From: Microbacterium aurum
GTDB taxonomy: Bacteria > Actinomycetota > Actinomycetes > Actinomycetales > Microbacteriaceae
DNA: 64,000 nt
Assembly (NCBI RefSeq): GCF_016907815.1
Contig: NZ_JAFBCQ010000001.1
Location: 1,364,001-1,428,000 of the forward strand
Direction of reading: 5' to 3'
Made by a program: the position numbers and the translations under genes. Shown here piece by piece: positions 40,943-49,204 of the stretch (position 1 is the stretch's first letter; each line of letters begins with the position of its first letter). Under the pieces are notes generated by a model. It searched no databases, was not told the DNA's origin, and was given only the letters and a program-made list of their open reading frames with translations.

Positions 40943-42232
40943 GTGCCCGACACGACGATCACCCCCGCCGCTCTCACTCACGCCGACGATCTCGCCGACT
41001 TCGTCGCTGCATCGCCCTCGAGCTTCCATGCCGCCGCCGAGGTGGCCCGGCGGTTGACGGATGCCGGGTTCACCGCGCTCGACGAGCTCGCGGCGTGGCA
41101 GGTGGTGCCGGGTGCGAAGCAGTTCGTCGTGCGCGACGGCGCCGTGCTCGCCTGGGTCGTCCCGAGCGGGCCCGGTGCGTCGACGCCGTTCCATATCTTC
41201 GGCGCACACAGCGACTCGCCCGCCTTCAAGCTCAAACCGAAGCCGACGACGGGGCGGCTGGGGTGGCTGCAGGCCGGGGTGGAGATCTACGGCGGACCCC
41301 TGCTGAACTCCTGGCTCGATCGCGAGCTGCGCCTGGCCGGTCGCCTCGTGCTCGACGACGGCACCGAGGCGCTTGCCGCGACCGGGCCGCTGCTGCGGCT
41401 GCCGCAGCTGGCCATCCACCTCGACCGCGAGGCCAACGACCACCTCGCCCTGCACAAGCAGACCCAGACGCAGCCGGTATGGGGTCTGGGTGAGGCGGCC
41501 TCCGCCGATCTGCTCGCCGAGCTGGCGACATCGGCAGGGGTGGATGCCTCTCGCATCCGCGGCTACGACATCGTCACCGCCGACGCGGCCCGCGGCGCGG
41601 TGTTCGGCCGCAACGACGTCTTCTTCGCGAGCGGGCGCCTCGACGATCTCGCATCGGTGCACGCGGGCCTCGTCGCACTCGCCGACGCGGGGCTCGATGC
41701 GCCCCACATCGCGATGCTCGCCGTGTTCGACCACGAGGAGGTCGGTTCCGCGACGCGCTCCGGCGCGGCCGGGCCGTTCCTCGCCGAGGTGATCGAGCGC
41801 ATCCAGCTCGCCCTCGGCGCCGACCGCGAGCAGCAACTGCGGGCGCTCGCGGCATCCTGGTGCGTGTCCAGCGACGTCGGCCACGCGGTGCACCCGAACT
41901 ACCCCGACAAGCACGACCCCGTCGTGCAGCCGCTGCTCGGTCGCGGCCCGATCCTGAAGATCAACGCCAACCAGCGGTACGCGACGGATGCCGCCGGTGC
42001 CGCCGCCTGGCACGGCTGGTGCGCGGCGGCATCCGTCACGAGCCAGGAGTTCGTCTCGAACAACGCCGTCCCGTGCGGGTCGACGATCGGGCCGATCACG
42101 GCGACCCGCCTCGGGATCAGGACGGTCGACGTCGGCATCCCGATCCTGTCGATGCACTCGGCCCGCGAACTCGCCGGCACCGCCGACCTCGCGGCGCTGG
42201 CCCGCGTCGCGGGCGCGTTCTTCGCCGCCTGA
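40943..42232 (+). CDS. M18-family metalloaminopeptidase
   Basis: A 429-residue cytosolic dizinc aminopeptidase (aspartyl aminopeptidase/ApeB type) removing acidic N-terminal residues. Metal and catalytic residues appear in FHIFGAHSDSPAFKLKPKP, FGRNDVFFASGRLDD, VFDHEEVGSATRSGA, SSDVGHAVHPNYPDKH and the C-terminal MHSARELAG. Length fits the family. GTG 40943 sits right behind a TACGCT box. Monocistronic between the dehydrogenase remnant and a 169-bp leader region. Confidence 0.92.
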   Translation: MPDTTITPAALTHADDLADFVAASPSSFHAAAEVARRLTDAGFTALDELAAWQVVPGAKQFVVRDGAVLAWVVPSGPGASTPFHIFGAHSDSPAFKLKPKPTTGRLGWLQAGVEIYGGPLLNSWLDRELRLAGRLVLDDGTEALAATGPLLRLPQLAIHLDREANDHLALHKQTQTQPVWGLGEAASADLLAELATSAGVDASRIRGYDIVTADAARGAVFGRNDVFFASGRLDDLASVHAGLVALADAGLDAPHIAMLAVFDHEEVGSATRSGAAGPFLAEVIERIQLALGADREQQLRALAASWCVSSDVGHAVHPNYPDKHDPVVQPLLGRGPILKINANQRYATDAAGAAAWHGWCAAASVTSQEFVSNNAVPCGSTIGPITATRLGIRTVDVGIPILSMHSARELAGTADLAALARVAGAFFAA

Positions 42233-42314
42233 CCGCACCAGCGGCCGCAGGCCGCCCGCGGATGACACATCCGCTCCCGCCATGCAACCCCGCGCCCGGC
42301 GTGCCACCCCGCCG

Positions 42315-42320
42315 TAGGCT
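42315..42320 (+). promoter_or_regulatory. Possible -10 box TAGGCT with 75-nt leader
   Basis: TAGGCT lies 82 nt before ATG 42402, so this gene would have a leader and uses the GAAAGG ribosome-binding site. The gap 42233-42401 shows nothing else. Confidence 0.35.
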
Positions 42321-42401
42321 CGAACAGCGAACAGCGAGCAGCAACGGTCTCAGCCGATCCCGGCCGCGGCTCGCACCCCCGCATGACGAAAGGCGCATCC
42401 C

Positions 42402-43046
42402 ATGGCACGCATCCTGCTCATCGGCGGTCACGGCAAGGTGGCGCTCCTGTCCGAGCCGTTGCTCGTGGCGGCCGGACATCACGTCACGGCGGTCATCCGC
42501 AATCCCCGGCACGAACCGGCCGTCCGCGCGACCGGTGCCGAGCCGCTCGTCGCGGACGTCGAGACGTTCGACACCGAGCAGCTGACCAACCTCGTCAGCG
42601 GAAACGACGTCGTCGTCTGGTCGGCGGGGGCGGGCGGCGGCGACCCGGAGCGGACCTTCGCGGTCGACCGCGACGCGGCGATCCGGTCGATCGACGCCGC
42701 CGTCGCGGCGGGGGTCCGGCGCTATCTCATGGTGTCGTACTTCGGCGCGGGGCCGGACCACGGCGTGGACCCCGGCGACGGCTTCTACGCGTATGCCGAG
42801 GCGAAGGCCGCCGCCGACGCCCACCTGCAGGGCAGCGGCCTGGACTATACGATCCTCGCGCCGTCCGCGCTGACGCTCGACGAGCCGACCGGGCGCATCG
42901 ACACGACGGCGGATGCGGCGGCGTCCGTCTCGCGCGCCGACGTCGCGGCCGTGATCGCGGCCGCCGTGCTCGAACCGGCGACGATCGGTCGCACGATCCG
43001 GTTCAATGCCGGCTCGACGCCCATCGCAGAGGCGATCCGGGTCTGA
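42402..43046 (+). CDS. NAD(P)H-binding atypical SDR (NmrA/YwnB-like)
   Basis: A 214-residue Rossmann protein with glycine loop LIGGHGKVALLSEP and conserved VVWSAGAGGGDPERTFAVDRDA. It has YLMVSYFGAG and DYTILAPSALTLDEPTGRI, as in NAD(P)-binding NmrA-like sugar epimerase relatives (YwnB/YhfK type). The catalytic Tyr/Lys is not clear, and it may act in redox sensing. It ends 10 nt before a 13-bp inverted repeat. Confidence 0.85.
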   Translation: MARILLIGGHGKVALLSEPLLVAAGHHVTAVIRNPRHEPAVRATGAEPLVADVETFDTEQLTNLVSGNDVVVWSAGAGGGDPERTFAVDRDAAIRSIDAAVAAGVRRYLMVSYFGAGPDHGVDPGDGFYAYAEAKAAADAHLQGSGLDYTILAPSALTLDEPTGRIDTTADAAASVSRADVAAVIAAAVLEPATIGRTIRFNAGSTPIAEAIRV

Positions 43047-43056
43047 CGCGCCCGCG

Positions 43057-43146
43057 GAAACTCCACGGAATCGGTGCGTCGTCGGCGTCTGAGCACCGCA
43101 ACGCCGCAGCGCCCCGCGGGTGCGAGAGCAGAATCCGTGGAGTTTC
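43057..43146. repeat. 13-bp perfect inverted repeat with AATCGGTGC core
   Basis: GAAACTCCACGGA (43057-43069) and TCCGTGGAGTTTC (43134-43146). AATCGGTGC follows the left arm. It lies in the convergent gap between the NAD(P)-binding protein and msrA. Confidence 0.75.
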
Positions 43147-43181
43147 GGCGCTCGAGCGATAGACCTCGGCGCGTGGGCGCG

Positions 43182-43718
43182 TCAGACCTCGGCGCGCTTC
43201 GGCAGGACCCACCCGGCGCGCGGGAAGTGGCACGTGTACCCGTTCGGGATGCGCTGCAGGTAGTCCTGGTGCTCGGGCTCGGCCTCCCAGAACGGCCCGA
43301 GCGGCTCGATCGTGGTGACGGCCGGAGCGGGCCACAGCCCCGACGCGTCGACGTCGGCGATCGTCTCGCGGGCGACGCGCTCCTGCTCCGGCGTGACCGG
43401 GAAGATCGCCGAACGGTAGCTCGTCCCGATGTCGTTGCCCTGCCGGTTCAGCGTCGACGGGTCGTGGATCTGGAAGAAGAAGGCCAGGATGTCGCGGTAC
43501 GTCGTCACCGCCGGGTCGAACACGATCTCGACGGCCTCGGCGTGGCCGGGGTGGTTGCGGTACGTGGCGTGGTCGTTCTGCCCGCCGGTGTAGCCGACCC
43601 GGGTGTCGAGCACGCCGGGCTGGCGGCGGATGAGGTCTTCCATGCCCCAGAAGCAGCCGCCCGCGAGGATGGCGGTCTCGGTCCCGGGTGTGCGCGTGAT
43701 GCTGCCGTCGTCGGTCAT
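43182..43718 (-). CDS. msrA: Peptide-methionine (S)-S-oxide reductase MsrA
   Basis: A 178-residue repair enzyme. Catalytic C22 is in [13 protein letters not shown], with further family blocks [27 protein letters not shown] and [17 protein letters not shown] 43718 (MTDDGSI) has GGAGAG directly upstream; ATG 43727 and longer starts up to 43823 are open but add no family sequence. Divergent from the MFS gene, sharing its promoter region. Confidence 0.93.
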   Translation of the reverse strand: MTDDGSITRTPGTETAILAGGCFWGMEDLIRRQPGVLDTRVGYTGGQNDHATYRNHPGHAEAVEIVFDPAVTTYRDILAFFFQIHDPSTLNRQGNDIGTSYRSAIFPVTPEQERVARETIADVDASGLWPAPAVTTIEPLGPFWEAEPEHQDYLQRIPNGYTCHFPRAGWVLPKRAEV

Positions 43719-43762
43719 GCTCTCCATTCTGCTCGCCCTGCCGCGCCTCGGGCCCGTTCCGG

Positions 43763-43768
43763 TAGAAT
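43763..43768 (+). promoter_or_regulatory. -10 box TAGAAT of the MFS gene
   Basis: TAGAAT predicts a start of transcription near 43775, giving a leader of about 125 nt before ATG 43900. Confidence 0.55.
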
Positions 43769-43771
43769 CAA

Positions 43772-43903
43772 ATGCTGTGCTCGCGCCGTCCGGTGCGAGT
43801 CGAGGTGCATCTACCTGCTTCATCCGGCCACGCGTCCCGCGGTCGGCCCCGGAGGGTAAGGCGGCACGTGAACAACGAGCCGACTCCTCCGGAAGAGATA
43901 TGA
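43772..43903 (+). CDS. Leader ORF coupled to the MFS exporter
   Basis: A 43-codon frame from ATG 43772 ([12 protein letters not shown]...) to TGA 43901-43903, which overlaps the MFS ATG as ATGA. It is very Arg/Pro-rich. The TAGAAT box is only 3 nt before ATG 43772, so the true start may instead be in-frame GTG 43793. The frame spans a structured leader, so translation of it could control the exporter by attenuation or coupling. It may also be chance. Confidence 0.4.
   Translation: MLCSRRPVRVEVHLPASSGHASRGRPRRVRRHVNNEPTPPEEI
43780..43897 (+). promoter_or_regulatory. Structured mRNA leader upstream of the MFS exporter
   Basis: CTCGC (43780-43784) pairs with GCGAG (43795-43799), extended by CC/GG inside. 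CCGGAGG (43849-43855) pairs with CCTCCGG (43886-43892), whose last bases are part of the GGAAGAG ribosome-binding site. A sequestering hairpin is therefore possible. No known riboswitch class was recognised. Confidence 0.45.
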
Positions 43904-45180
43904 CACCCGATCACTCGCTGATCCGCCACACCGGCTGGGCCTATTGGCCGATCGCTTTCATCGCGCGCCTGCCGTTCGCGATGATGACGGTCGGCGTGCT
44001 CATGCTCGTCGTGGCCGTCACTGGATCCGTCCGCCTCGGCGGTCTCACCTCGGCGGCGGTCGGGGTCGGCGTCGTCGTCGCTGGGCCGCTCATCGGCGAC
44101 CTCGTCGACCGTCACGGCCAGCGGCGTGTGCTCGTCCCCGTCGGGCTCGCCAACGGCATCCTCCTCGCGCTCTTCCCGCTCGTGGTGACGGGGCGGATGC
44201 CGGAGGGCGTGGTCCTGGCGACCGCACTGCTCATCGGGCTCACCGCGCCGCAGGCGGCGGCCATGTCGCGCAGTCGGCTGCTCGCCATCATCGCGGGGCG
44301 TCTGGCGCCCGAACGCCGTGCGGTGACGACGAACCGGATCATGTCGTACGAGTCCGCCGCCGACGAGACGGCGTTCGTCATCGGGCCGTTCCTCGTCGGC
44401 ATCCTCGCCGCGCTCATCGCGCCCTGGGCGCCGATCGCGATCGCCGCGGCGCTGAGCTTCGGCTTCGTGACGGCGTTCGCCCTGCACCCCACCGCCCGCG
44501 TCGCTCCCGGTGGATCCGACGGCGGTTCCGACCGGGCGCCGTTCCGAGCCGTGCTGAGCGGACGCATCCTCGTGCTCGTCGCGGCGACGTTCGGCGTCGG
44601 CGCCTTCTTCGGCGCGACGCTGACCTCCCTCACGGCCTTCGCGCAAGCACACGGCGATGAGGCGCAGGCGGGGCTGCTGTACGGGCTCATCGGGATCGGC
44701 TCCGCCGTGCTCGCGCTCGGCGTGGTGCTGCTGCCGCGGCGCTTCGCCCTGCGGCATCGCTGGCTGGTGTTCTCGGCCGTGCTGGCCGCCGCCGCGGTCG
44801 GCTACGCCACGGCGGCGGGTCTCGGCCCGGTCACGGTGTGGCTGCTCGTCATGGGTCTCGGGGTGGGGCCGACGCTCGTCACGCTGTTCTCCCTCGCGGG
44901 GGAGCGGGCGCCGGCGGGACGTGCCGCCACGACGATGACGCTGCTGGGTTCGGCGCTCACCCTCGCGCAGGCGCTGTCGTCGGCGTTGACCGGATGGGTC
45001 GCCGAGTCGGTGTCGCTGCCCGCGGCGATGTCGCTGCCGGCGATCGCCGCGGCCCTGGTGCTGGCGTTCGGCGGCGTCAACCTCGTCCTGGAGAAGCGCG
45101 GGCGCGCGGCTAACACGGCGCCCGCGACGGTGTCAATCCGCTTCAGTGCACCTGCGGGGGCGCGAACACTGGATGTATGA
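43900..45180 (+). CDS. MFS transporter (drug-exporter-like)
   Basis: A 426-residue twelve-helix major facilitator. The loop [20 protein letters not shown] is the MFS motif A between helices 2 and 3. The rest is hydrophobic with short loops and the C-terminus is basic. Substrate unknown, with closest overall look to multidrug/sugar efflux MFS of actinobacteria. ATG 43900 is chosen over upstream frame extensions because membrane topology begins here and GGAAGAG precedes it. It overlaps the next SDR gene by ATGA. Confidence 0.88.
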   Translation: MTPDHSLIRHTGWAYWPIAFIARLPFAMMTVGVLMLVVAVTGSVRLGGLTSAAVGVGVVVAGPLIGDLVDRHGQRRVLVPVGLANGILLALFPLVVTGRMPEGVVLATALLIGLTAPQAAAMSRSRLLAIIAGRLAPERRAVTTNRIMSYESAADETAFVIGPFLVGILAALIAPWAPIAIAAALSFGFVTAFALHPTARVAPGGSDGGSDRAPFRAVLSGRILVLVAATFGVGAFFGATLTSLTAFAQAHGDEAQAGLLYGLIGIGSAVLALGVVLLPRRFALRHRWLVFSAVLAAAAVGYATAAGLGPVTVWLLVMGLGVGPTLVTLFSLAGERAPAGRAATTMTLLGSALTLAQALSSALTGWVAESVSLPAAMSLPAIAAALVLAFGGVNLVLEKRGRAANTAPATVSIRFSAPAGARTLDV

Positions 45181-46073
45181 CTCGTGACCAGTACACCCTC
45201 ACCGACCCCGCGAAGCTGTACGCCGACATCGAGCCGCACGCGCAGCGACAGCCCGAGCCCGGCCTCGACGCGAAGCTCGACCCTCGGGCCGACCTCGGCG
45301 AAGAGACCTACCGCGGCACCGGTCGGCTGACCGGTCGCAAGGCCCTCATCACCGGCGGCGACTCCGGCATCGGCGCCGCCACCGCGATCGCGTTCGCCCG
45401 GGAGGGCGCCGACGTCGCGATCTCATACCTCCCCGACGAGGAGCAGGACGCGCAGCGCATCGCCGGCATCCTGCGCGACGCGGGCGTCACGGTGCTGACG
45501 CTTCCGGGCGACCTCAAGGATGCCGGGTACTGCCGCGATCTGGTGGCGAAGACCGTCGACGGACTCGGCGGCCTCGACATCCTCGTCAACAACGGGGGCA
45601 AGCAGATCTTCAACGACGACCTCACCACCCTCGACGACGAGCAGTTCGACGACACCTTCAAGACCAACGTCTACGCGATGTTCTGGATCACCAAAGCGGC
45701 CCTGCCGCACCTGAAGCCGGGCTCGGCGATCATCAACACCACGTCGATCCAGGCGTACAAGCCGTCCGACGTCCTCGTGGACTACGCCTCGACCAAGGCG
45801 ACGATCAACGCCTTCACCAAGGCGCTCGCGCAGCAGGTCGCGCCGAAGGGGATCCGCGTGAACGCCGTCGCGCCGGGGCCGATCTGGACCCCGCTGCAGC
45901 CGAGCTACGGGCAGCCCGAGGAGAAGCTCGACGAGTTCGGCAAGGACACCCCGCTCGGCCGCATGGGCCAGCCCGCGGAGCTCGCGCCGGCGTACGTGTT
46001 CCTCGCCTCGGCCGAGTCGAGCTACGTGCTCGGCGAGACGCTCAACGTCAACGGCGGCATTCCGTCGCCGTGA
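45177..46073 (+). CDS. SDR-family oxidoreductase (YhdF/YdaD-like general stress type)
   Basis: A 298-residue SDR. After a hydrophilic ~50-residue extension (PAKLYADIEPHAQRQPEPGL) the core shows ALITGGDSGIGAATAIAFAR, NNGGKQ, catalytic Ser in NTTSIQAYK and Tyr/Lys in DYASTKATINAF. The extension with an LTGRKALITGG core is typical of the glucose/ribitol-dehydrogenase-like stress SDRs. ATG 45177 overlaps the MFS stop as ATGA, implying co-expression with the exporter. Confidence 0.92.
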   Translation: MTRDQYTLTDPAKLYADIEPHAQRQPEPGLDAKLDPRADLGEETYRGTGRLTGRKALITGGDSGIGAATAIAFAREGADVAISYLPDEEQDAQRIAGILRDAGVTVLTLPGDLKDAGYCRDLVAKTVDGLGGLDILVNNGGKQIFNDDLTTLDDEQFDDTFKTNVYAMFWITKAALPHLKPGSAIINTTSIQAYKPSDVLVDYASTKATINAFTKALAQQVAPKGIRVNAVAPGPIWTPLQPSYGQPEEKLDEFGKDTPLGRMGQPAELAPAYVFLASAESSYVLGETLNVNGGIPSP

Positions 46074-46082
46074 GCCCTGCCC

Positions 46083-46481
46083 TCAGGACGTGACGTCGCC
46101 GCCGGTCGCCCCGGCGGCGACGGCGGCGTCGTCGTCGTCGGGCACCGTCATGTACCACTCCACGAATCGGCGCGCCCGGCCGTCGCCCGCGAGGTGCACC
46201 TCCCACAGGTTGAGGTAGGTGGCGTGGCCCGGGTACTCCGTGCGGCCGCGCACGATGCCGAGGCGGTCGTCCTCGATGAGCACCTCGAAGTCGACCACCG
46301 GCTCGGCCGGTTCGGGCTCCTGCCACGACGCGATGATCGCGTCGATGCCGCGCAGCGGCTCGGCGTCATAGGGATGGAACAGATACTCGGCGTCGTCGGT
46401 GAAGATGGCGCGGATGTCGTCGGCATCCTTCGTGCGCCAGGCCGTCAGATAGCCGTCGAGCCACTCGCTTGTCGCTGTCAT
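46083..46481 (-). CDS. SnoaL-like/NTF2-fold protein
   Basis: A 132-residue cone-fold protein: WLDGYLTAWRTKDADDIRAI then FTDDAEYLFHPYDAEPLRG, ending with DGRARRFVEWYM. Such domains include ketosteroid-isomerase-like enzymes and simple ligand binders; no catalytic residue can be assigned. Converges on the SDR gene (9-bp gap) and is divergent from the VapBC pair. Confidence 0.85.
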   Translation of the reverse strand: MTATSEWLDGYLTAWRTKDADDIRAIFTDDAEYLFHPYDAEPLRGIDAIIASWQEPEPAEPVVDFEVLIEDDRLGIVRGRTEYPGHATYLNLWEVHLAGDGRARRFVEWYMTVPDDDDAAVAAGATGGDVTS

Positions 46482-46543
46482 GCTCCCGGTCTACCAGGGG
46501 GCGCCGACACGAGGGGATGCTGTCACCGTGTCATCGGTGCAGC

Positions 46544-46549
46544 TAGAAT
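46544..46549 (+). promoter_or_regulatory. -10 box TAGAAT, leaderless promoter of vapBC
   Basis: TAGAAT ends 6 nt before ATG 46556. Confidence 0.5.
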
Positions 46550-46555
46550 GCAGGC

Positions 46556-46789
46556 ATGTCCGTCGCCATCACCGTCCGCAACGTGCCCGATGACGTGCGA
46601 GACGAGCTCGCTTCCCGCGCGGCGCGTTCCGGGCGCTCGCTGCAGGAGTACCTGAGCGCAGAACTCACGCGCCTGGCGCGCACTCCGAGCGCGGCCGAAG
46701 CCGTGACGCGCGCGCGTTTGAACGCGCTGTCGTATCCCGCGACCGCCGGGGACGTGATCGCCGACGCCGTTCACGCGGGGCGGCGCTGA
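46556..46789 (+). CDS. vapB: FitA/VapB-type ribbon-helix-helix antitoxin
   Basis: A 77-residue protein beginning MSVAITVRNVPDDVRDELAS, a FitA-like RHH DNA-binding arm with EYLSAELTRLA helix; the C-terminal part would bind the toxin. Encoded 1 nt before the PIN-domain toxin, the standard antitoxin-first order. Probably represses its own leaderless promoter. The family (FitA/VapB) is clear; the partner is inferred by adjacency. Confidence 0.88.
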   Translation: MSVAITVRNVPDDVRDELASRAARSGRSLQEYLSAELTRLARTPSAAEAVTRARLNALSYPATAGDVIADAVHAGRR

Positions 46790-46790
46790 C

Positions 46791-47207
46791 GTGGCTCCCG
46801 GCCACATCTACGACCTCGTTGTCGTCGACGCATCGGCGGTCGTGCTGCTCGTCGCGTCTTCCCACGATGCGGGCGACCGACTGGCTGCCCGATTGACGAA
46901 CGCGGTCCTCCACGCGCCGCACATCCTGCCGGTCGAGGTGGACTCCGCCCTGCGCGGACTCGTCGCGGGGCGTGTCCTGTCCGAAGGGGAGGCGACGGCG
47001 GCCCGGCAGCAGGCGGGGCGGATGCCGGTCGACCTCTGGGCCTGGGATGCGCTGGCGGAGCGCGCATGGGAGATGCGCAGCAACCTGGCGACGTACGACG
47101 CCGGCTACGTCGCCCTGGCGGAGCACATCGGGGCGACGCTCGTCACCGCCGATGCGCGGCTCGCCCGCGCGCCGGGCGTGCGGTGCGCGATCGAGGTGTT
47201 CGGCTGA
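46791..47207 (+). CDS. vapC: PIN-domain VapC toxin
   Basis: A 138-residue ribonuclease toxin of the PIN fold. Acidic metal ligands are in VVVDASAVVLLV (Asp), LPVEVDSAL (Glu), TYDAGYVALAEH (Asp) and LVTADARLARA (Asp). All four positions are kept, so it should be active against RNA. GTG 46791 directly follows the antitoxin stop. Confidence 0.92.
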   Translation: MAPGHIYDLVVVDASAVVLLVASSHDAGDRLAARLTNAVLHAPHILPVEVDSALRGLVAGRVLSEGEATAARQQAGRMPVDLWAWDALAERAWEMRSNLATYDAGYVALAEHIGATLVTADARLARAPGVRCAIEVFG

Positions 47208-47225
47208 CGCCGGGCCTCACGCGGC

Positions 47226-48254
47226 TCAGACGAACCGGACCCAGTTCGCGCCGCGCCCGGTCTCGGTGCGCTGGCGCAGCTCCAGCCGCTCGCCGTCGAC
47301 GGTGTACAGCGACACCGTCGTCGACTTCTCACCAGCGGCGACGAGATGCCGGCCGTCGGGGCTCAGCGCGAATCCGCGCGGCTGCTGCTCGGTGACGGTG
47401 AACGCCTCGGCATCCTTCACCGTGCCGTTCTCGGCCACCGCGACCGCCCCGAGCGTGCTCTCGGTGCGCTCGGACGCCCACAGCACAGCGCCCTCTGCGC
47501 CCCAGTGCAGGTCCGCTCCCCAGATGTAGTGGTGGGCGAGGGGATCGGCGCCGAAGACGCTGTGCCCCAAGTCCTTCGACCGGTCGTACGCGGTCGCGGC
47601 GCCGACGAGCTCCAGCGTTCCCTCGCGCGTGTCGCGTGCGTAGTGCAGCACCTCGCCGGAGAACTCGGTCATGACGTACACGGCATCCTGGGCGTCACTG
47701 AGGACGAGGTGACGCGGCCCGCTCCCGGCGGGCGCGGCGACGGTCGGCGGGTCGAGCGGCTCGAGCTCGAGCGCATCGCCCAGCGCATACTGCGCGACGA
47801 GGTCGGCGCCGAGGGAGACGAAGTAGGCGAAGCGGCCGTCGGCGCTCGGCAGCACCGAGTGCAGGTTCGGGTAGGAGATCCGCGCGACCGGGGCTCCCAC
47901 CGTCCCGTCGGCGACGGGGCAGCTGACGCCGTAGCAGCCGCCGTAGCTCGCGCCGAGCAGTCCCGTGCCGTCGCGCGTGAGGGCGAGGTAGTTCATGCCG
48001 CCGGCGGGGAGGTCCAGGCGGGAGTGCGGGGTGAGCGTTCCGCGCTCGCGGTCGAGGGCCAGCGTCACGATGCCGGCCGGCTCACCCTTCACGGCCGCGT
48101 AGACGAGGTCTCGCGACGCGTCGACGGCGAACGTCGAACAGCCGGTGAGTCCGTCTGTCACCGCGAGGCGGGTGAGACGGTCGTCGGAGAGGCGGAAGGT
48201 CGACAGGGAGCCGTCGCCGGCGTTCGCGACGAGGACGAGGGATGCGGTGCTCAC
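47226..48254 (-). CDS. Lactonase-family beta-propeller protein
   Basis: A 342-residue protein of the seven-bladed YbhE/6-phosphogluconolactonase-like family, with repeated blade endings such as GTGLLGASYGGCYGVSCPV, PAGSGPRHLVLS and PRGFALSPDGRHLVAAGEKS. It may hydrolyse a sugar lactone; the true substrate is unknown. No signal peptide, so cytosolic. Divergent from a small membrane protein gene with 34 bp between starts. Confidence 0.88.
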   Translation of the reverse strand: MSTASLVLVANAGDGSLSTFRLSDDRLTRLAVTDGLTGCSTFAVDASRDLVYAAVKGEPAGIVTLALDRERGTLTPHSRLDLPAGGMNYLALTRDGTGLLGASYGGCYGVSCPVADGTVGAPVARISYPNLHSVLPSADGRFAYFVSLGADLVAQYALGDALELEPLDPPTVAAPAGSGPRHLVLSDAQDAVYVMTEFSGEVLHYARDTREGTLELVGAATAYDRSKDLGHSVFGADPLAHHYIWGADLHWGAEGAVLWASERTESTLGAVAVAENGTVKDAEAFTVTEQQPRGFALSPDGRHLVAAGEKSTTVSLYTVDGERLELRQRTETGRGANWVRFV

Positions 48255-48276
48255 TGTTCGATCGTACGGGCGCCTC

Positions 48277-48282
48277 TAGGCT
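48277..48282 (+). promoter_or_regulatory. -10 box TAGGCT, leaderless promoter of the small membrane protein
   Basis: TAGGCT ends 6 nt before ATG 48289 and supports the reality of this 59-codon gene. Confidence 0.5.
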
Positions 48283-48288
48283 GGAGTC

Positions 48289-48468
48289 ATGAACAAGAGC
48301 ACGCTGTGGACCGTCGTCGGTGTCATCGTCGCGGTGGTGATCGCCTGGGTCCTCGTCGACGTGCTGTTCAGCGTGCTGTGGTTCATCGGCAAACTCGCCG
48401 TCGTCGCGGTGGTGGCCCTCGTGGTCTTCATCGTGCTGCGCGGCGCATTCTCCTCGCGCGCCGACTGA
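48289..48468 (+). CDS. Small two-segment membrane protein (59 residues)
   Basis: MNKSTLWTVVGVIVAVVIAW starts the first hydrophobic helix; a second (WFIGKLAVVAVVALVVFIVL) follows, and the tail RGAFSSRAD is polar. The residues between the helices are short, so both ends should face the same side. No family name can be given; similar small proteins are common in Microbacteriaceae. A leaderless box 6 nt upstream and clean codon use argue it is real. Confidence 0.75.
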   Translation: MNKSTLWTVVGVIVAVVIAWVLVDVLFSVLWFIGKLAVVAVVALVVFIVLRGAFSSRAD

Positions 48469-48553
48469 GCACGACGGATGCCGGGACCCCGGCATCCGCC
48501 CCCTGATAGCGTTCGGAGCGTCGCGCAGCGCGACGGATGCCGAAGGAGGCCCC

Positions 48554-49108
48554 GTGTCGGAGCGGATCACCTGGACCCTCGTCGACGGCGAGAACATCGA
48601 CGCAACGCTCGGCGGGTCGATCCTCGGGCGCCGCCCGCAGCCGGACGAGCGACCGCGCTGGGACCGGCTGCTGACGTTCCTCGAGGAGCGATGGCATCAG
48701 GACGTGCGCGGGCTGTTCTTCCTCAACGCGACGACGCACCTGCCGATGCCGTTCGTGCAGGCGCTGCTCGCACTCGGGTACACGCCGGTCCCGTTGTCGG
48801 GGCCCGCCGAGGCGAAGGTCGTCGACCTCGCCATCCAGCGGACGCTGCAGGCGCTGCAGGGTCGCGATGCCGACGTCGTGCTGGTCAGCCACGATCGCGA
48901 CTTCGTCGACGATCTCGCGGCGCTCACGGGTGCGGGCCGGCGCGTGGGGATGCTGGGGTTCCACGAGTTCCGCAGCGGAGAGTTCGCCTCGGTGCCGGGG
49001 ATCGAGTTCTTCGACCTCGAGTACGACGTGCACGCCTTCGATGCCGTGCTGCCGCGTGTGCGCGTCATCCCCATCGAGGAGTTCGACCCGGCGCAGTTCC
49101 TCGGCTGA
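48554..49108 (+). CDS. NYN-domain nuclease-like protein
   Basis: A 184-residue PIN-like NYN protein: WTLVDGENIDATLGG supplies the first acidic pair, AEAKVVDLAIQRTLQALQG and VVLVSHDRDFVDDL the others, so the metal site of a ribonuclease is present. The NYN family acts on structured RNA in several organisms; the target here is unknown. GTG 48554 has GAAGGAGG upstream. Confidence 0.88.
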   Translation: MSERITWTLVDGENIDATLGGSILGRRPQPDERPRWDRLLTFLEERWHQDVRGLFFLNATTHLPMPFVQALLALGYTPVPLSGPAEAKVVDLAIQRTLQALQGRDADVVLVSHDRDFVDDLAALTGAGRRVGMLGFHEFRSGEFASVPGIEFFDLEYDVHAFDAVLPRVRVIPIEEFDPAQFLG

Positions 49109-49204
49109 TCATCGCCTCCTCCCCAGGCGGGGGCGAGCGCGAGTTGTCCACAATCGGCGGGGTCGCGCTCCCACGGCGGGCCGGCGGCGGCCATCGTTGC
49201 GGGC

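Noticed and set aside
43603-43899. N-terminal extension of the MFS protein
   Set aside because: The frame is open, but the added residues overlap msrA and are not membrane-like; ATG 43900 has a ribosome-binding site.
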